Assembly: GCF_003604195.1 (NCBI RefSeq)
Contig: NZ_QXGR01000003.1
Location: forward strand, 124,001-188,000
DNA from: Simplicispira lacusdiani
Lineage (GTDB): Bacteria; Pseudomonadota; Gammaproteobacteria; Burkholderiales; Burkholderiaceae_C
Direction of reading: 5' to 3'
DNA length: 64,000 bases
In this document: in pieces, positions 21,926 to 32,630 of the stretch
Layout: each line of letters starts with the position of its first letter
Numbering within the stretch: the stretch's first letter is position 1
Program-made: the position numbers and the translations under genes
The notes under the pieces: model-generated
Seen by the model: the letters and a program-made list of their open reading frames with translations, nothing else
Told to the model about the DNA's origin: nothing
Databases searched by the model: none

Positions 21926-21982
21926 GTGGTTTCTCCTGGTTCCTGGTGGTGGGGGTGGCCCGCAACGGCAATCCTGGCGCCC

Positions 21983-22017
21983 AAAACAAAAGGCCCGTTG
22001 CGAGTGCAGACGGGCCT
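21983..22017 (-). terminator. Transcription attenuator in the leuA leader
   Basis: On the minus strand AGGCCCGT (22017-22010) pairs with ACGGGCCT (21998-21991) across an 11-base loop and is followed by TTTGTTTT. Its 5' arm can alternatively pair with ACGGGC at 22060-22055 inside the leader peptide gene, giving a mutually exclusive antiterminator. Confidence 0.82.
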
Positions 22018-22043
22018 GTGTGGAAAAAGTGTGCGCGCGCGCT

Positions 22044-22097
22044 TTACTGTCTCCGCCCGTGGGAGGATAGCAGTAGGGCCAGTGCAAACGATTTCAT
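22044..22097 (-). CDS. leuL: leuA leader peptide (leucine attenuation)
   Basis: 17-codon reading frame [17 protein letters not shown] ending in TAA. Four of its first ten codons are leucine, including three in a row (CTA CTG CTA), and the rest of the leader is not leucine rich. It sits 27 bases upstream of the attenuator stem. A ribosome stalled on the leucine cluster would leave ACGGGC (codons for His-Gly-Arg) free to pair with the terminator arm, allowing read-through into leuA. There is no Shine-Dalgarno sequence; a TACATT box seven bases before the ATG hints at a leaderless transcript. Identification rests on position, codon content and RNA pairing. Confidence 0.8.
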   Translation of the reverse strand: MKSFALALLLSSHGRRQ

Positions 22098-22144
22098 GCG
22101 GTGCAATGTAGCACAAATTCCGGGGCGGTGCGGCCAAGGCCTGC

Positions 22145-22978
22145 TCACTTGTGCAAACCGCGTTCGTCGGGCTCGTCGGTGGAGGTGCTGATGACACTGG
22201 TGTGCTGCCCGCGCGACTTGCGCCAGGCATAGACGGCATAGCCGCTGAGCCCATACATCACGAACACGCCAAACAGCACGATGGGCGGGTGGATGTTGAT
22301 GACGGCGATGCCCAGCGCGATCAGCACGATGACCGCGAACGGCACGCTCTTCTTCATCTGCACGTCCTTGAAGCTGTAGAAGGGCACGTTGGTCACCATG
22401 GTCAGGCCCGCGTAGAGCGTGAAGCCGAACATGGTCCAGGTCACCTGGGTCCAGGTCAGCCAGTGGTCCTGGCCGCGTTGCACGCCCAGCTCGGTCATGA
22501 GCCAGATGAAGCCCGCCACCAGGGCCGCCGCCGCCGGCGAAGGCAGGCCCTGGAAGTAGCGCTTGTCCACCACGCCGGTGTTCACATTGAAGCGCGCCAG
22601 GCGCAGCGCAGCGCAGGCGCAATAGACGAAGGCGGCGATCCAGCCCCAGCGGCCCAGGCCGCTGAGCGCCCAGACATAGGCGATGAGCGCGGGCGCGGCG
22701 CCGAAGGACACCATGTCCGAGAGCGAATCCATCTGCTCGCCGAACGCGCTCTGCGTGTTGGTCATGCGGGCCACGCGGCCATCCAGGCTGTCGAGCACCA
22801 TGGCGCAGAACACGCCGATGGCCGCCATGTCGAAGCGCCCGTTCATGGCCATGACGATGGCGTAGAAGCCGCCGAACAATGCCGCCAACGTGAACAGATT
22901 GGGCAGGATGTAAATGCCCTTGCGCCGCTTGCGCACCACCACGCCTTCTTCGGCGGCCGATTCTTCGCCGTCATGCAT
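22145..22978 (-). CDS. pssA: CDP-diacylglycerol-serine O-phosphatidyltransferase
   Basis: 277-residue integral membrane enzyme making phosphatidylserine, the precursor of phosphatidylethanolamine. The CDP-alcohol phosphotransferase signature is complete: Asp66-Gly67, Ala70-Arg71, Gly80, Asp84, Asp88 in the DG-x2-AR-x8-G-x3-D-x3-D arrangement. Multiple hydrophobic helices follow, with a charged N terminus (RKRRKGIYILPN) typical of the type II enzyme. The gene order ilvBNC-pssA-leuA is conserved in Burkholderiales. A palindromic repeat and the ilvC terminator lie in the gap to ilvC. Confidence 0.95.
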   Translation of the reverse strand: MHDGEESAAEEGVVVRKRRKGIYILPNLFTLAALFGGFYAIVMAMNGRFDMAAIGVFCAMVLDSLDGRVARMTNTQSAFGEQMDSLSDMVSFGAAPALIAYVWALSGLGRWGWIAAFVYCACAALRLARFNVNTGVVDKRYFQGLPSPAAAALVAGFIWLMTELGVQRGQDHWLTWTQVTWTMFGFTLYAGLTMVTNVPFYSFKDVQMKKSVPFAVIVLIALGIAVINIHPPIVLFGVFVMYGLSGYAVYAWRKSRGQHTSVISTSTDEPDERGLHK

Positions 22979-22992
22979 TAAATTAGTCTCCA

Positions 22993-23034
22993 GCGCATAT
23001 CCATCATGCGCAAGTAGCTATGAAAACAATAGCA
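22993..23034. repeat. Dispersed palindromic repeat, ilvC-pssA gap
   Basis: Contains GCGCAT-atccatc-ATGCGC (hairpin) followed by AGCTAT-gaaaaca-ATAGC, the two modules seen in the other copies. It overlaps the pssA ribosome-binding region. Confidence 0.65.
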
Positions 23035-23102
23035 GGCATATCCTGCCGGAGCATGGCAGTGTAGCCGCGCCCGACACCTCTCCCGGGAGCCGGCGTCCAG
23101 AA

Positions 23103-23129
23103 AAGACAAAAGCCACCGAAGTGGCCTTT
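23103..23129 (-). terminator. Rho-independent terminator after ilvC
   Basis: On the minus strand AAAGGCCAC and GTGGCTTTT form a 9-bp stem (one G-U pair) closed by a UUCG tetraloop and followed by a T-rich tract (TTTTGTCTTTTC). It should limit read-through from ilvBNC into pssA-leuA. Confidence 0.85.
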
Positions 23130-23151
23130 GCAGGAACCGGGCCTCCGGGGC

Positions 23152-24222
<1,071 letters not shown>

Positions 24223-24327
24223 TTACATAGGATGGGGATTCGGCCGGATGGCTAGGCGGGGAGCCGCAGACAGTGCTGTGGCACGGCAAAACTCCCCAAC
24301 CACGCCAGCCGGTCGAAGGCCGATCCG

Positions 24328-24819
24328 TCACACGCGCAGGATGCGCTCGCCTCGGCCGATGCCGCTGGCGCCCGTGCGCACGGTTTCGAGGATGGCCGTG
24401 CGGTCGATGGCCTGCAGGAAGGCTTCGTTCTTGGACTGGTCGCCGGTCAGCTCGATGGTGTAGCTCTTCTCGGTGACGTCGATGATGCGGCCGCGGAAGA
24501 TGTCGGCCATGCGCTTCATCTCCTCGCGCTCCTTGCCCACGGCGCGCACCTTCACCATCATGAGCTCGCGCTCGGTGTAGGAGCCTTCGGTGAGGTCGAC
24601 CACCTTCACGACTTCGATGAGGCGGTTCAGGTGCTTGGTGATCTGCTCGATCACGTCGTCCGAGCCCGTGGTCTGGATGGTCATGCGCGAAAGCGATGCA
24701 TCCTCGGTGGGCGCCACGGTGAGCGACTCGATGTTGTAGCCACGGGCCGAGAACAGGCCCACCACGCGGGAAAGGGCACCGGCCTCGTTTTCCAGCAAAA
24801 CGGCAATGATGTGTTTCAT
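24328..24819 (-). CDS. ilvN: Acetolactate synthase small (regulatory) subunit
   Basis: 163-residue regulatory subunit that stimulates IlvB and confers valine feedback inhibition. An N-terminal ACT domain (IIAVLLENEAGALSRVVGLFSARGYNIESLTV, residues ~4-34) and a second ACT-like half (~80-160) are normal for the IlvH/IlvN type. ATG 24819 (MKHIIAVLL) is standard; the frame extends to 24858 without meaning. It lies 139 bp downstream of ilvB, and that gap contains a palindromic repeat. Confidence 0.96.
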   Translation of the reverse strand: MKHIIAVLLENEAGALSRVVGLFSARGYNIESLTVAPTEDASLSRMTIQTTGSDDVIEQITKHLNRLIEVVKVVDLTEGSYTERELMMVKVRAVGKEREEMKRMADIFRGRIIDVTEKSYTIELTGDQSKNEAFLQAIDRTAILETVRTGASGIGRGERILRV

Positions 24820-24900
24820 GGGATCAGATTCCTCTTCTCGCTGCCCTCCCCCGCGCACGGTAATGCGCGGGCTTGGCAGGCAATAGATTCGTCAATAAAA

Positions 24901-24953
24901 AGCTATCGTATTGATAGCTACCAGCGCTTTCTGTACAAGCGCTGGAGGCCAAT
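24901..24953. repeat. Dispersed palindromic repeat, ilvB-ilvN gap
   Basis: The best-preserved copy in the window: AGCTATC-gtatt-GATAGCT (24901-24919), then CCAGCGCTT-tctgtac-AAGCGCTGG (24921-24945), then AGGCCAATTT. Two adjacent hairpins lie immediately after the ilvB stop codon in the transcript. Confidence 0.85.
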
Positions 24954-24958
24954 TTCGC

Positions 24959-26734
24959 TTAAAGGTCTTCCGACCCCAGCAGCATTTCCGTCAGGCCCTT
25001 GCCGGCCTGCACCATCGGGAACACGTTTTCGGTGGGGTCGGTGCGGAAGTCCAGGAACACGGTGCGGTCCTTGAGCTTGCGCGCCTCGCGCAGCGCGGGC
25101 TCCACGTCCTTGGCGTGCTCGATCAGCAAGCCGACATGGCCATAGGCCTCGGCCAGCTTGACGAAGTTGGGCAGCGCATCCATGTAGCTGTGGCTGTAGC
25201 GGCCGGAGTATTCGATCTCCTGCCACTGGCGCACCATGCCGAGGTAGCGGTTGTTCAGCGCGCAGATCTTGATCGGCGTGTTGTACTGCAGGCAGGTGGA
25301 CAGCTCCTGGATGTTCATCTGCACCGAGCCTTCGCCGGTGATGCAGAACACCTCGCTCTTGGGCTTGGCCAGCTTGATGCCCATGGCGTAGGGAATGCCC
25401 ACGCCCATGGTGCCCAGGCCGCCGGAGTTGATCCAGCGGCGCGGCTCGTCAAAGCGGTAGTACTGCGCGGCCCACATCTGGTGCTGGCCCACGTCGGACG
25501 TCACGTAGGTGTCGGCATCCTTGGTCATGTTCCACAGCGTCTCGACCACGTACTGCGGCTTGATGACGTCGGGGCTGCCCATGTCGTACTTGAGGCATTG
25601 GCGCTCGCGCCAGCCCTCGATGGTGTCCCACCAGGCGGCCAGGGCGCCGGCGTCGGGGCGCTGGCTGGTCTCGCGGATCATCGCGATCAGCTCGGTCAGC
25701 ACGTCCTTGACGTCGCCGACGATCGGGATGTCGACCTTCACGCGCTTCGAGATGCTCGACGGGTCGATGTCGACATGGATGATCTTGCGGTCGTTCTGCG
25801 CGAAATGCTTGGGGTTGCCGATCACGCGGTCGTCGAAGCGCGCGCCCACGGCCAGCAGCACGTCGCAGTTCTGCATGGCGTTGTTGGCCTCGACCGTGCC
25901 GTGCATGCCTGGCATGCCCAGGAACTTGCGATCGGACGCGGGGTAGGCGCCCAGGCCCATCAACGTGTTGGTGACCGGGAAGCCCAGCATGTCCACCAGG
26001 GTGCGCAGCTCTTGCGTGGCGTTGCCCAGCAGCACGCCGCCGCCGGTGTAGATGTAGGGGCGCTTGGCCGACAGCAGCAGGTTCAGGGCCTTGCGGATCT
26101 GACCGCCATGGCCCTTGCGCACCGGGTTGTAGGAGCGCATTTCGACGCTCTGCGGGTAGCCGTCGTAGGGCACCTTCTTGAAGGACACATCCTTGGGAAT
26201 GTCCACCACGACCGGGCCGGGACGGCCGGTGCGCGCGATGTGGAAGGCCTTCTTCAGCGTCACGGCCAGGTCGCGGGCATCCTTGACCAGGAAGTTGTGC
26301 TTGACGATGGGGCGCGTGATGCCCACGGTGTCGCACTCCTGGAAGGCATCGAGGCCGATGGCCGCCGTCGGCACCTGCCCCGTGATGATGACCATGGGAA
26401 TGCTGTCCATGTACGCCGTGGCGATGCCGGTGATGGCATTGGTGACGCCAGGCCCCGAGGTGACCAGCGCCACGCCGACATCGCCCGTGGCCCGGGCGTA
26501 ACCGTCGGCGGCGTGCACGGCGGCCTGTTCGTGGCGCACCAGCACATGCTGGATGGTGTCCTGCTTGTACAGGGCATCGTAGATGTAGAGAACCGCGCCA
26601 CCAGGGTAGCCCCAGATGTATTGCACGCCTTCGGCCTGGAGGGCCTTGACGAGGATCTCCGAGCCCATGAGCTCTTGCGAGGAGGAATTGTGCGCGGCGG
26701 CTGCCGAAGCGATTTCGGCCTTGGTGATTTCCAT
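24959..26734 (-). CDS. ilvB: Acetolactate synthase large (catalytic) subunit
   Basis: 591-residue thiamine-diphosphate and FAD enzyme forming acetolactate or acetohydroxybutyrate, first common step of branched-chain amino-acid synthesis. Seen: the catalytic Glu region WGYPGGAVLYIYDAL and VRHEQAAVHAADGYARATG; FAD region; and the ThDP motif GEGSVQMNIQELSTCLQY followed by NNRYLGMVRQWQE. ATG 26734 follows AAAGG six bases upstream. An in-frame extension to 26827 exists, but the homologous start is MEITKAEI. No leader peptide rich in Ile/Val/Leu or terminator is seen upstream. Confidence 0.97.
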   Translation of the reverse strand: MEITKAEIASAAAAHNSSSQELMGSEILVKALQAEGVQYIWGYPGGAVLYIYDALYKQDTIQHVLVRHEQAAVHAADGYARATGDVGVALVTSGPGVTNAITGIATAYMDSIPMVIITGQVPTAAIGLDAFQECDTVGITRPIVKHNFLVKDARDLAVTLKKAFHIARTGRPGPVVVDIPKDVSFKKVPYDGYPQSVEMRSYNPVRKGHGGQIRKALNLLLSAKRPYIYTGGGVLLGNATQELRTLVDMLGFPVTNTLMGLGAYPASDRKFLGMPGMHGTVEANNAMQNCDVLLAVGARFDDRVIGNPKHFAQNDRKIIHVDIDPSSISKRVKVDIPIVGDVKDVLTELIAMIRETSQRPDAGALAAWWDTIEGWRERQCLKYDMGSPDVIKPQYVVETLWNMTKDADTYVTSDVGQHQMWAAQYYRFDEPRRWINSGGLGTMGVGIPYAMGIKLAKPKSEVFCITGEGSVQMNIQELSTCLQYNTPIKICALNNRYLGMVRQWQEIEYSGRYSHSYMDALPNFVKLAEAYGHVGLLIEHAKDVEPALREARKLKDRTVFLDFRTDPTENVFPMVQAGKGLTEMLLGSEDL

Positions 26735-27013
26735 GATGAACCTTTGTGAATTTCTCTGACGAAAAACCTTGGGTGCTTCTTGCATGGGCTCTTGTGAAGC
26801 CAGCTCGAAACTTGAGGCCAGGGACATGGACGCGAAGATCGCCGCGCCGGACCGTGACCCGTTTGCTTTTATGTATGCAGGCGACCATTATCGCACCGCA
26901 ACAAAGAAAAAGCGCGGCCCATGGAAAAAAACCGCGCCAGTGCCATAATCGGCCGCTGTTTTCGCGACCCGGTGCAGCGCAAGCCGGGCTGCCCTCCTCC
27001 TGCCCGTCACCTC

Positions 27014-27580
27014 TTGGCCACCGAAAAAGAACTCTCGGACTTCCTCAAAAGCGTGGAGAAACGCGCCTTCAAGCGCTCCCTCTACCACGTGCGCAATGAG
27101 GAATCGGCCCTGGATATCGTGCAGGAAAGCATGATGCGGCTGGCCGAGCACTATGGTGATAAGCCCGCGAACGAGTTGCCCATGCTGTTCCAGCGTATCC
27201 TGTCCAACTGCACGCTGGACTGGTTCCGGCGCCAGAAGACGCACAACGCCCTGTTCTCGCACATGAGCGACTTCGAGGGCGGCGGCGAAGACAGCGATTT
27301 CGACCTGCTCGAAGCCTGGAGCGGCCCTGACGGCGGCGAACAGGCCCAGAGCGCGGAGGACACGGTCCGGCGTGGCCAGACATTGCGCGACATCGAGTTT
27401 GAAATCCAGGAACTGCCCCCGCGTCAACGGGAAGCGTTCCTGATGCGTTACTGGGAAGAGATGGATGTGGCGGAAACGGCGGCCGCGATGGGCTGCTCGG
27501 AGGGCAGTGTCAAAACCCACTGCTTTCGCGCCATTCAGACCCTCAGCAAGGCGCTGAAGGCCAAAGGAATCAACCTATGA
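27014..27580 (+). CDS. ECF-like RNA polymerase sigma factor
   Basis: 188 residues from TTG 27014 (an in-frame ATG at 26921 would add 31 residues unlike other members). Sigma region 2 is SALDIVQESMMRLAEHYGDK with core-binding and -10 recognition character (LDWFRRQKTHNA). Region 4 is LPPRQREAFLMRYWEEMDVAETAAAMGCSEGSVKTHCFRAIQTL with a helix-turn-helix. An acidic linker (EGGGEDSDFDLLEAWSG) separates them. It overlaps the DUF3619 gene by 4 bases, so a sigma/anti-sigma type coupling is plausible. The regulon and signal are unknown. Confidence 0.9.
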   Translation: MATEKELSDFLKSVEKRAFKRSLYHVRNEESALDIVQESMMRLAEHYGDKPANELPMLFQRILSNCTLDWFRRQKTHNALFSHMSDFEGGGEDSDFDLLEAWSGPDGGEQAQSAEDTVRRGQTLRDIEFEIQELPPRQREAFLMRYWEEMDVAETAAAMGCSEGSVKTHCFRAIQTLSKALKAKGINL

Positions 27581-28020
27581 ACACTTCGCCCCCCTACACC
27601 GCCGAGCAGGCCACCGACCGGTTCGCCCAGCGCGTCGCGGCACGCCTGTCGGATGGCGCCAGCGACCTGCCCTACGACATCTCCGAGCGCCTGCGCGCCG
27701 CGCGCATGCAAGCCCTGGCCCGCCGCAAGAAACCGGTCGCCATCGTTCGCCACGCGCCGGTGCTGGTGCATGCGGGCCACAGCGCGGCCCTGGGCGGCGG
27801 CAACGGCGGCATGCGCTGGTGGCAATCGCTGCTGTCGGCCGTTCCCATCATGGCGCTGCTGGCCGGACTGGTCGTGGTCAACCTCGACCTGGACGAAGCC
27901 GGCGCCCTGGAGGTGGCCGAAGTGGATGCCGCGCTGCTGGCCGATGACCTGCCACCAGCCGCCTACTCCGACCCCGGGTTCGTCCAGTTCCTGAAATCCG
28001 GCGGCGCGCAAGACCATTGA
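27577..28020 (+). CDS. DUF3619 membrane protein, candidate anti-sigma partner
   Basis: 147 residues. A cytoplasmic N-terminal helical part (~1-80, including DRFAQRVAARLSDGASDLPY and a basic ARRKK patch) is followed by one membrane helix (~84-103, LLSAVPIMALLAGLVVVNL) and a short acidic periplasmic tail. This topology, together with the ATGA overlap with the sigma gene, resembles a single-pass anti-sigma factor, but no ZAS-type His-Cys motif is present. The role is therefore inferred from context only. Confidence 0.8.
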   Translation: MNTSPPYTAEQATDRFAQRVAARLSDGASDLPYDISERLRAARMQALARRKKPVAIVRHAPVLVHAGHSAALGGGNGGMRWWQSLLSAVPIMALLAGLVVVNLDLDEAGALEVAEVDAALLADDLPPAAYSDPGFVQFLKSGGAQDH

Positions 28021-28907
28021 CCCTGGCACCAGCCTGCATGCACGCACCCGGCACCGCGCCCACCATTCCACGCGCTCACCGCTCCACGCCAGCCATCGTG
28101 CTGGCGTTGGCGTTGCTGGGCGCACTGACCATGGGCAGTTATCTGGTGGTCCAGCAGGTGCGCATGGCGCCGGGCACGGTCATGGTGGCGGCCGACACCC
28201 CACCCCAACCCATGGCCGGCACAAAGGATGTCCGACCGAACGGAAATGCACCCACCTTCCAGCGCGAAGGACCGGGCTGGGAAACCCTCAACACACCGCA
28301 AAAGCTCGCCCTCTACCCCCTGGCCGAGCGCTGGGCCTTGCTCAGCGGGCTGCAGAAGCGTCGCTGGCTGGCGCTGGCCCAGACCTTCCCGAACCTGCCC
28401 CCCGAGGAGCAGGCCCGGATGCACGACCGCATGACGGAGTGGGCCAGCCTGAGTGCCCAGCAGCGCAACCAGGCGCGGCTCAACTTCGCCGTCACCAACC
28501 GCCTCGCCCCGGACGACAAGCGCAGCCAATGGGATGCCTACCAGGCCCTCAGCGACGAGGACAAGCGCAAGCTCGCCGCCCGGGCCGGCGCCGTCAAGCC
28601 GCAAGGCGCGGCCACGGCGCTCAAGCCCGTTCCGCAACGCAAGCTAGCCAAGGTGCCGGCCGCCCTGAATGCCCCGGGCAATCCGGCCAACCCTCCCAAG
28701 GTGCCGCCCCCCGCCACCCATGCCCCCGCTCCCCGGATCGCGGCGCCGGGCACGGCGCCAGAAAGCCGGACAGAAGCTCCGGATACCACGGGCATGCCGG
28801 CATCGCCCATGACGGCTGTTCCACCGGCCGCCGCCGCGTCCGCACCGGCACTGCCGGCCTCCACGGCGCCATCGGACGCCCTGCCGGCCAACCCCTACCT
28901 GAACTGA
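28017..28907 (+). CDS. DUF3106 domain protein
   Basis: 296 residues. An N-terminal membrane anchor (~25-46, AIVLALALLGALTMGSYLVV) is followed by the DUF3106 core (~85-190). That core repeats a helix pattern of the type W..L...Q..AL.PL...W..L...Q+++WLALA, then MTEWASLSAQQRNQARLNF and WDAYQALSDEDKRKLAA. A long Pro/Ala-rich C-terminal tail (~200-296) looks disordered. The start is a TTG overlapping the DUF3619 stop (28017); ATG at 28038 is an alternative. DUF3106 proteins are typically encoded after such sigma factors in Burkholderiales; no function is established. Confidence 0.82.
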   Translation: MTLAPACMHAPGTAPTIPRAHRSTPAIVLALALLGALTMGSYLVVQQVRMAPGTVMVAADTPPQPMAGTKDVRPNGNAPTFQREGPGWETLNTPQKLALYPLAERWALLSGLQKRRWLALAQTFPNLPPEEQARMHDRMTEWASLSAQQRNQARLNFAVTNRLAPDDKRSQWDAYQALSDEDKRKLAARAGAVKPQGAATALKPVPQRKLAKVPAALNAPGNPANPPKVPPPATHAPAPRIAAPGTAPESRTEAPDTTGMPASPMTAVPPAAAASAPALPASTAPSDALPANPYLN

Positions 28908-28915
28908 CCCCCGAG

Positions 28916-29455
28916 ATGCCCGCGCCCTCTACCATGACCCCACCTCTGGCGGCTTCCCCGGCTCCGGCCTCGATGCAGGCACCGAAGCTGGCGCGCCGCA
29001 TGGCCTGCTGGCTCTATGAGGGCATGCTGATGTTCGGCGTGGTCTTCATCGCTGGCTACCTGTTCGGCACCCTGAGCCAAACGCGCAACGCCCTGGACAA
29101 CCGCAACGCCCTGCAGGCCTTCCTGTTCGTCGTCTTTGGCATCTATTTCACCTGGTTCTGGGCCAAGGGCCAGACCCTGGCCATGAAAACCTGGCACATC
29201 CGCGTGGTGGACGCGGCCGGACGCCCCCTGACGCAGGCGCGCGCGCTGGGCCGCTACGTGCTGAGCTGGCTGTGGTTCCTGCCGCCGCTGGTGGCCGTGG
29301 CGCCGTTCTCGCTGCCCGGTGGCGAAGTGGCCGTGATCGTGTTCGGTTGGGTCGCCGTCTGGGCGCTGGCCAGCCGGCTGCATCCGCAGCAGCAGTTCTG
29401 GCATGACGCGCTGGCCGGCACGCGGCTGGTGCATTCCGAACCCCTTGGCGGTTGA
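28916..29455 (+). CDS. RDD family membrane protein
   Basis: 179 residues. An N-terminal Arg in KLARRMACWLYEGMLMFGVVF takes the place of the first R of the RDD signature, with helices MLMFGVVFIAGYLFG, ALQAFLFVVFGIYFTWFW, and a C-terminal pair around WLWFLPPLVAVAPFSL and AVIVFGWVAVWALAS. The motif GQTLAMKTWHIRVVDAAGRPLTQARALGRY and the ending QFWHDALAGTRLV are characteristic. It lies 8 bases after the DUF3106 gene, making it the fourth member of the sigma-factor operon. Transport or envelope-stress roles have been suggested for the family, none here. Confidence 0.88.
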   Translation: MPAPSTMTPPLAASPAPASMQAPKLARRMACWLYEGMLMFGVVFIAGYLFGTLSQTRNALDNRNALQAFLFVVFGIYFTWFWAKGQTLAMKTWHIRVVDAAGRPLTQARALGRYVLSWLWFLPPLVAVAPFSLPGGEVAVIVFGWVAVWALASRLHPQQQFWHDALAGTRLVHSEPLGG

Positions 29456-29497
29456 GCGGGGCCGCCCCCGGCTGGCAGGCTGCACGACAATACCCGC

Positions 29498-29896
29498 ATG
29501 TCTTCCCCCACCCCCTTCGCCAACCCCCAGAAAGCCCGCAGTGGCCTGCAACGCCTGTGGCACGCCACGGGCTACTCGCTGCAGGGCCTGCGCACGGCCT
29601 GGGGCGAAACCGCCTTCCGCCAGGAAGCCATCGCCGCGCTGGTGCTGCTGCCCGCCGCGTTCTGGCTGGGCCGCGGCTGGGTGGAAACCGCCCTGCTGGC
29701 CGGCACCGTGGTGCTGCTCATGGTGGTGGAACTGCTCAACACGGGGATCGAGGCGGCCATCGACCGCATCGGCCCCGAATGGCATGAACTCTCCAAGCGC
29801 GCCAAGGACATGGGCAGCGCCGCCGTGCTGCTGAGCCTGCTGCTGTGCGCGGGCGTCTGGGGCGCGGCCCTCTACCAAAGGTTTTTGCATGGCTGA
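29498..29896 (+). CDS. dgkA: Diacylglycerol kinase (membrane, prokaryotic type)
   Basis: 132-residue inner-membrane kinase recycling diacylglycerol, a by-product of envelope glycan decoration, to phosphatidic acid. The active-site stretch ELLNTGIEAAIDRIGPEWHELSKRAKDMGSAAV is present as two adjacent motifs: ELLNTGIEAAIDR and HELSKRAKDMGSAAV. Three membrane helices fit the trimeric enzyme. It is 42 bp downstream of the RDD gene and overlaps the next gene by 8 bases. Confidence 0.94.
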   Translation: MSSPTPFANPQKARSGLQRLWHATGYSLQGLRTAWGETAFRQEAIAALVLLPAAFWLGRGWVETALLAGTVVLLMVVELLNTGIEAAIDRIGPEWHELSKRAKDMGSAAVLLSLLLCAGVWGAALYQRFLHG

Positions 29897-30482
29897 ACCC
29901 GCTTTTTCCCTCTGCGTCTACTGCGGCTCGCGCCCTGGCGAGAATCCGCTGTTCGCCGATGCTGCGCGCGCCGTGGGCGCCTGGATCGGCCAGCACGGCG
30001 GTCAGCTGGTCTACGGCGGCGGCAGCGGCGGCCTCATGGGCACCGTGGCGCGGGCCACGGCCGAGGCGGGCGGGCGCGTGGTGGGGGTGATTCCGCAGTC
30101 GCTGGTGGACCGCGAGTTCGCCAACCATGATTGCGACGAGCTGCACATCGTGCAGACCATGCACGAGCGCAAGGCCCTGATGGCCGAGCGCAGCGGCGCC
30201 TTCCTGGCGCTGCCCGGCGGCATCGGCACGTTCGAGGAACTGTTTGAGGTCTGGACCTGGCGCCAGCTGGGCTACCACGGCAAGCCCATCGGCCTGCTCA
30301 ACGTGGCGGGCTACTACGACGGCCTGCTGGCCTTCCTGCGCGGCAGCGTGGCCCAGGGCTTCATGGGGCCGTGGCAGATGGACCTGGTGGATGCCAGCGA
30401 CGACGCCGCCGCGCTGCTCGGCCGCCTGGCGCAGGCGGCGCAAGGCGCGGCGCCCGGGCCAGCGCTGCGCACGGTGATCTGA
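29889..30482 (+). CDS. LOG-family nucleotide 5'-monophosphate phosphoribohydrolase
   Basis: 197 residues of the TIGR00730 (LOG, lysine decarboxylase-like fold) family, which cleaves ribose-5-phosphate from cytokinin riboside or other nucleoside monophosphates. Seen: FSLCVYCGSRPGE at the N terminus, the Rossmann-like VYGGGSGGLMG (41-51), the catalytic MHERK (91-95) and PGGIGTFEE (109-117). Despite older annotations these are not lysine decarboxylases. The gene overlaps dgkA and converges on glnB. Confidence 0.92.
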   Translation: MAEPAFSLCVYCGSRPGENPLFADAARAVGAWIGQHGGQLVYGGGSGGLMGTVARATAEAGGRVVGVIPQSLVDREFANHDCDELHIVQTMHERKALMAERSGAFLALPGGIGTFEELFEVWTWRQLGYHGKPIGLLNVAGYYDGLLAFLRGSVAQGFMGPWQMDLVDASDDAAALLGRLAQAAQGAAPGPALRTVI

Positions 30483-30515
30483 CGCCCTGCGGTACGACGC
30501 GCAGGGCCAGAAGCC

Positions 30516-32562
<2,047 letters not shown>

Positions 32563-32630
32563 GGAATGGAAACCGGCCGCCGTGGCCGCAGAAAAAACCG
32601 CCGGGCCGGCGCTGGGCCGGGGAGAGGTAC

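Noticed and set aside
26735..26920. Possible ilv attenuator upstream of ilvB
   Set aside because: No run of Ile/Val/Leu codons in a short frame and no terminator-antiterminator pair could be found.
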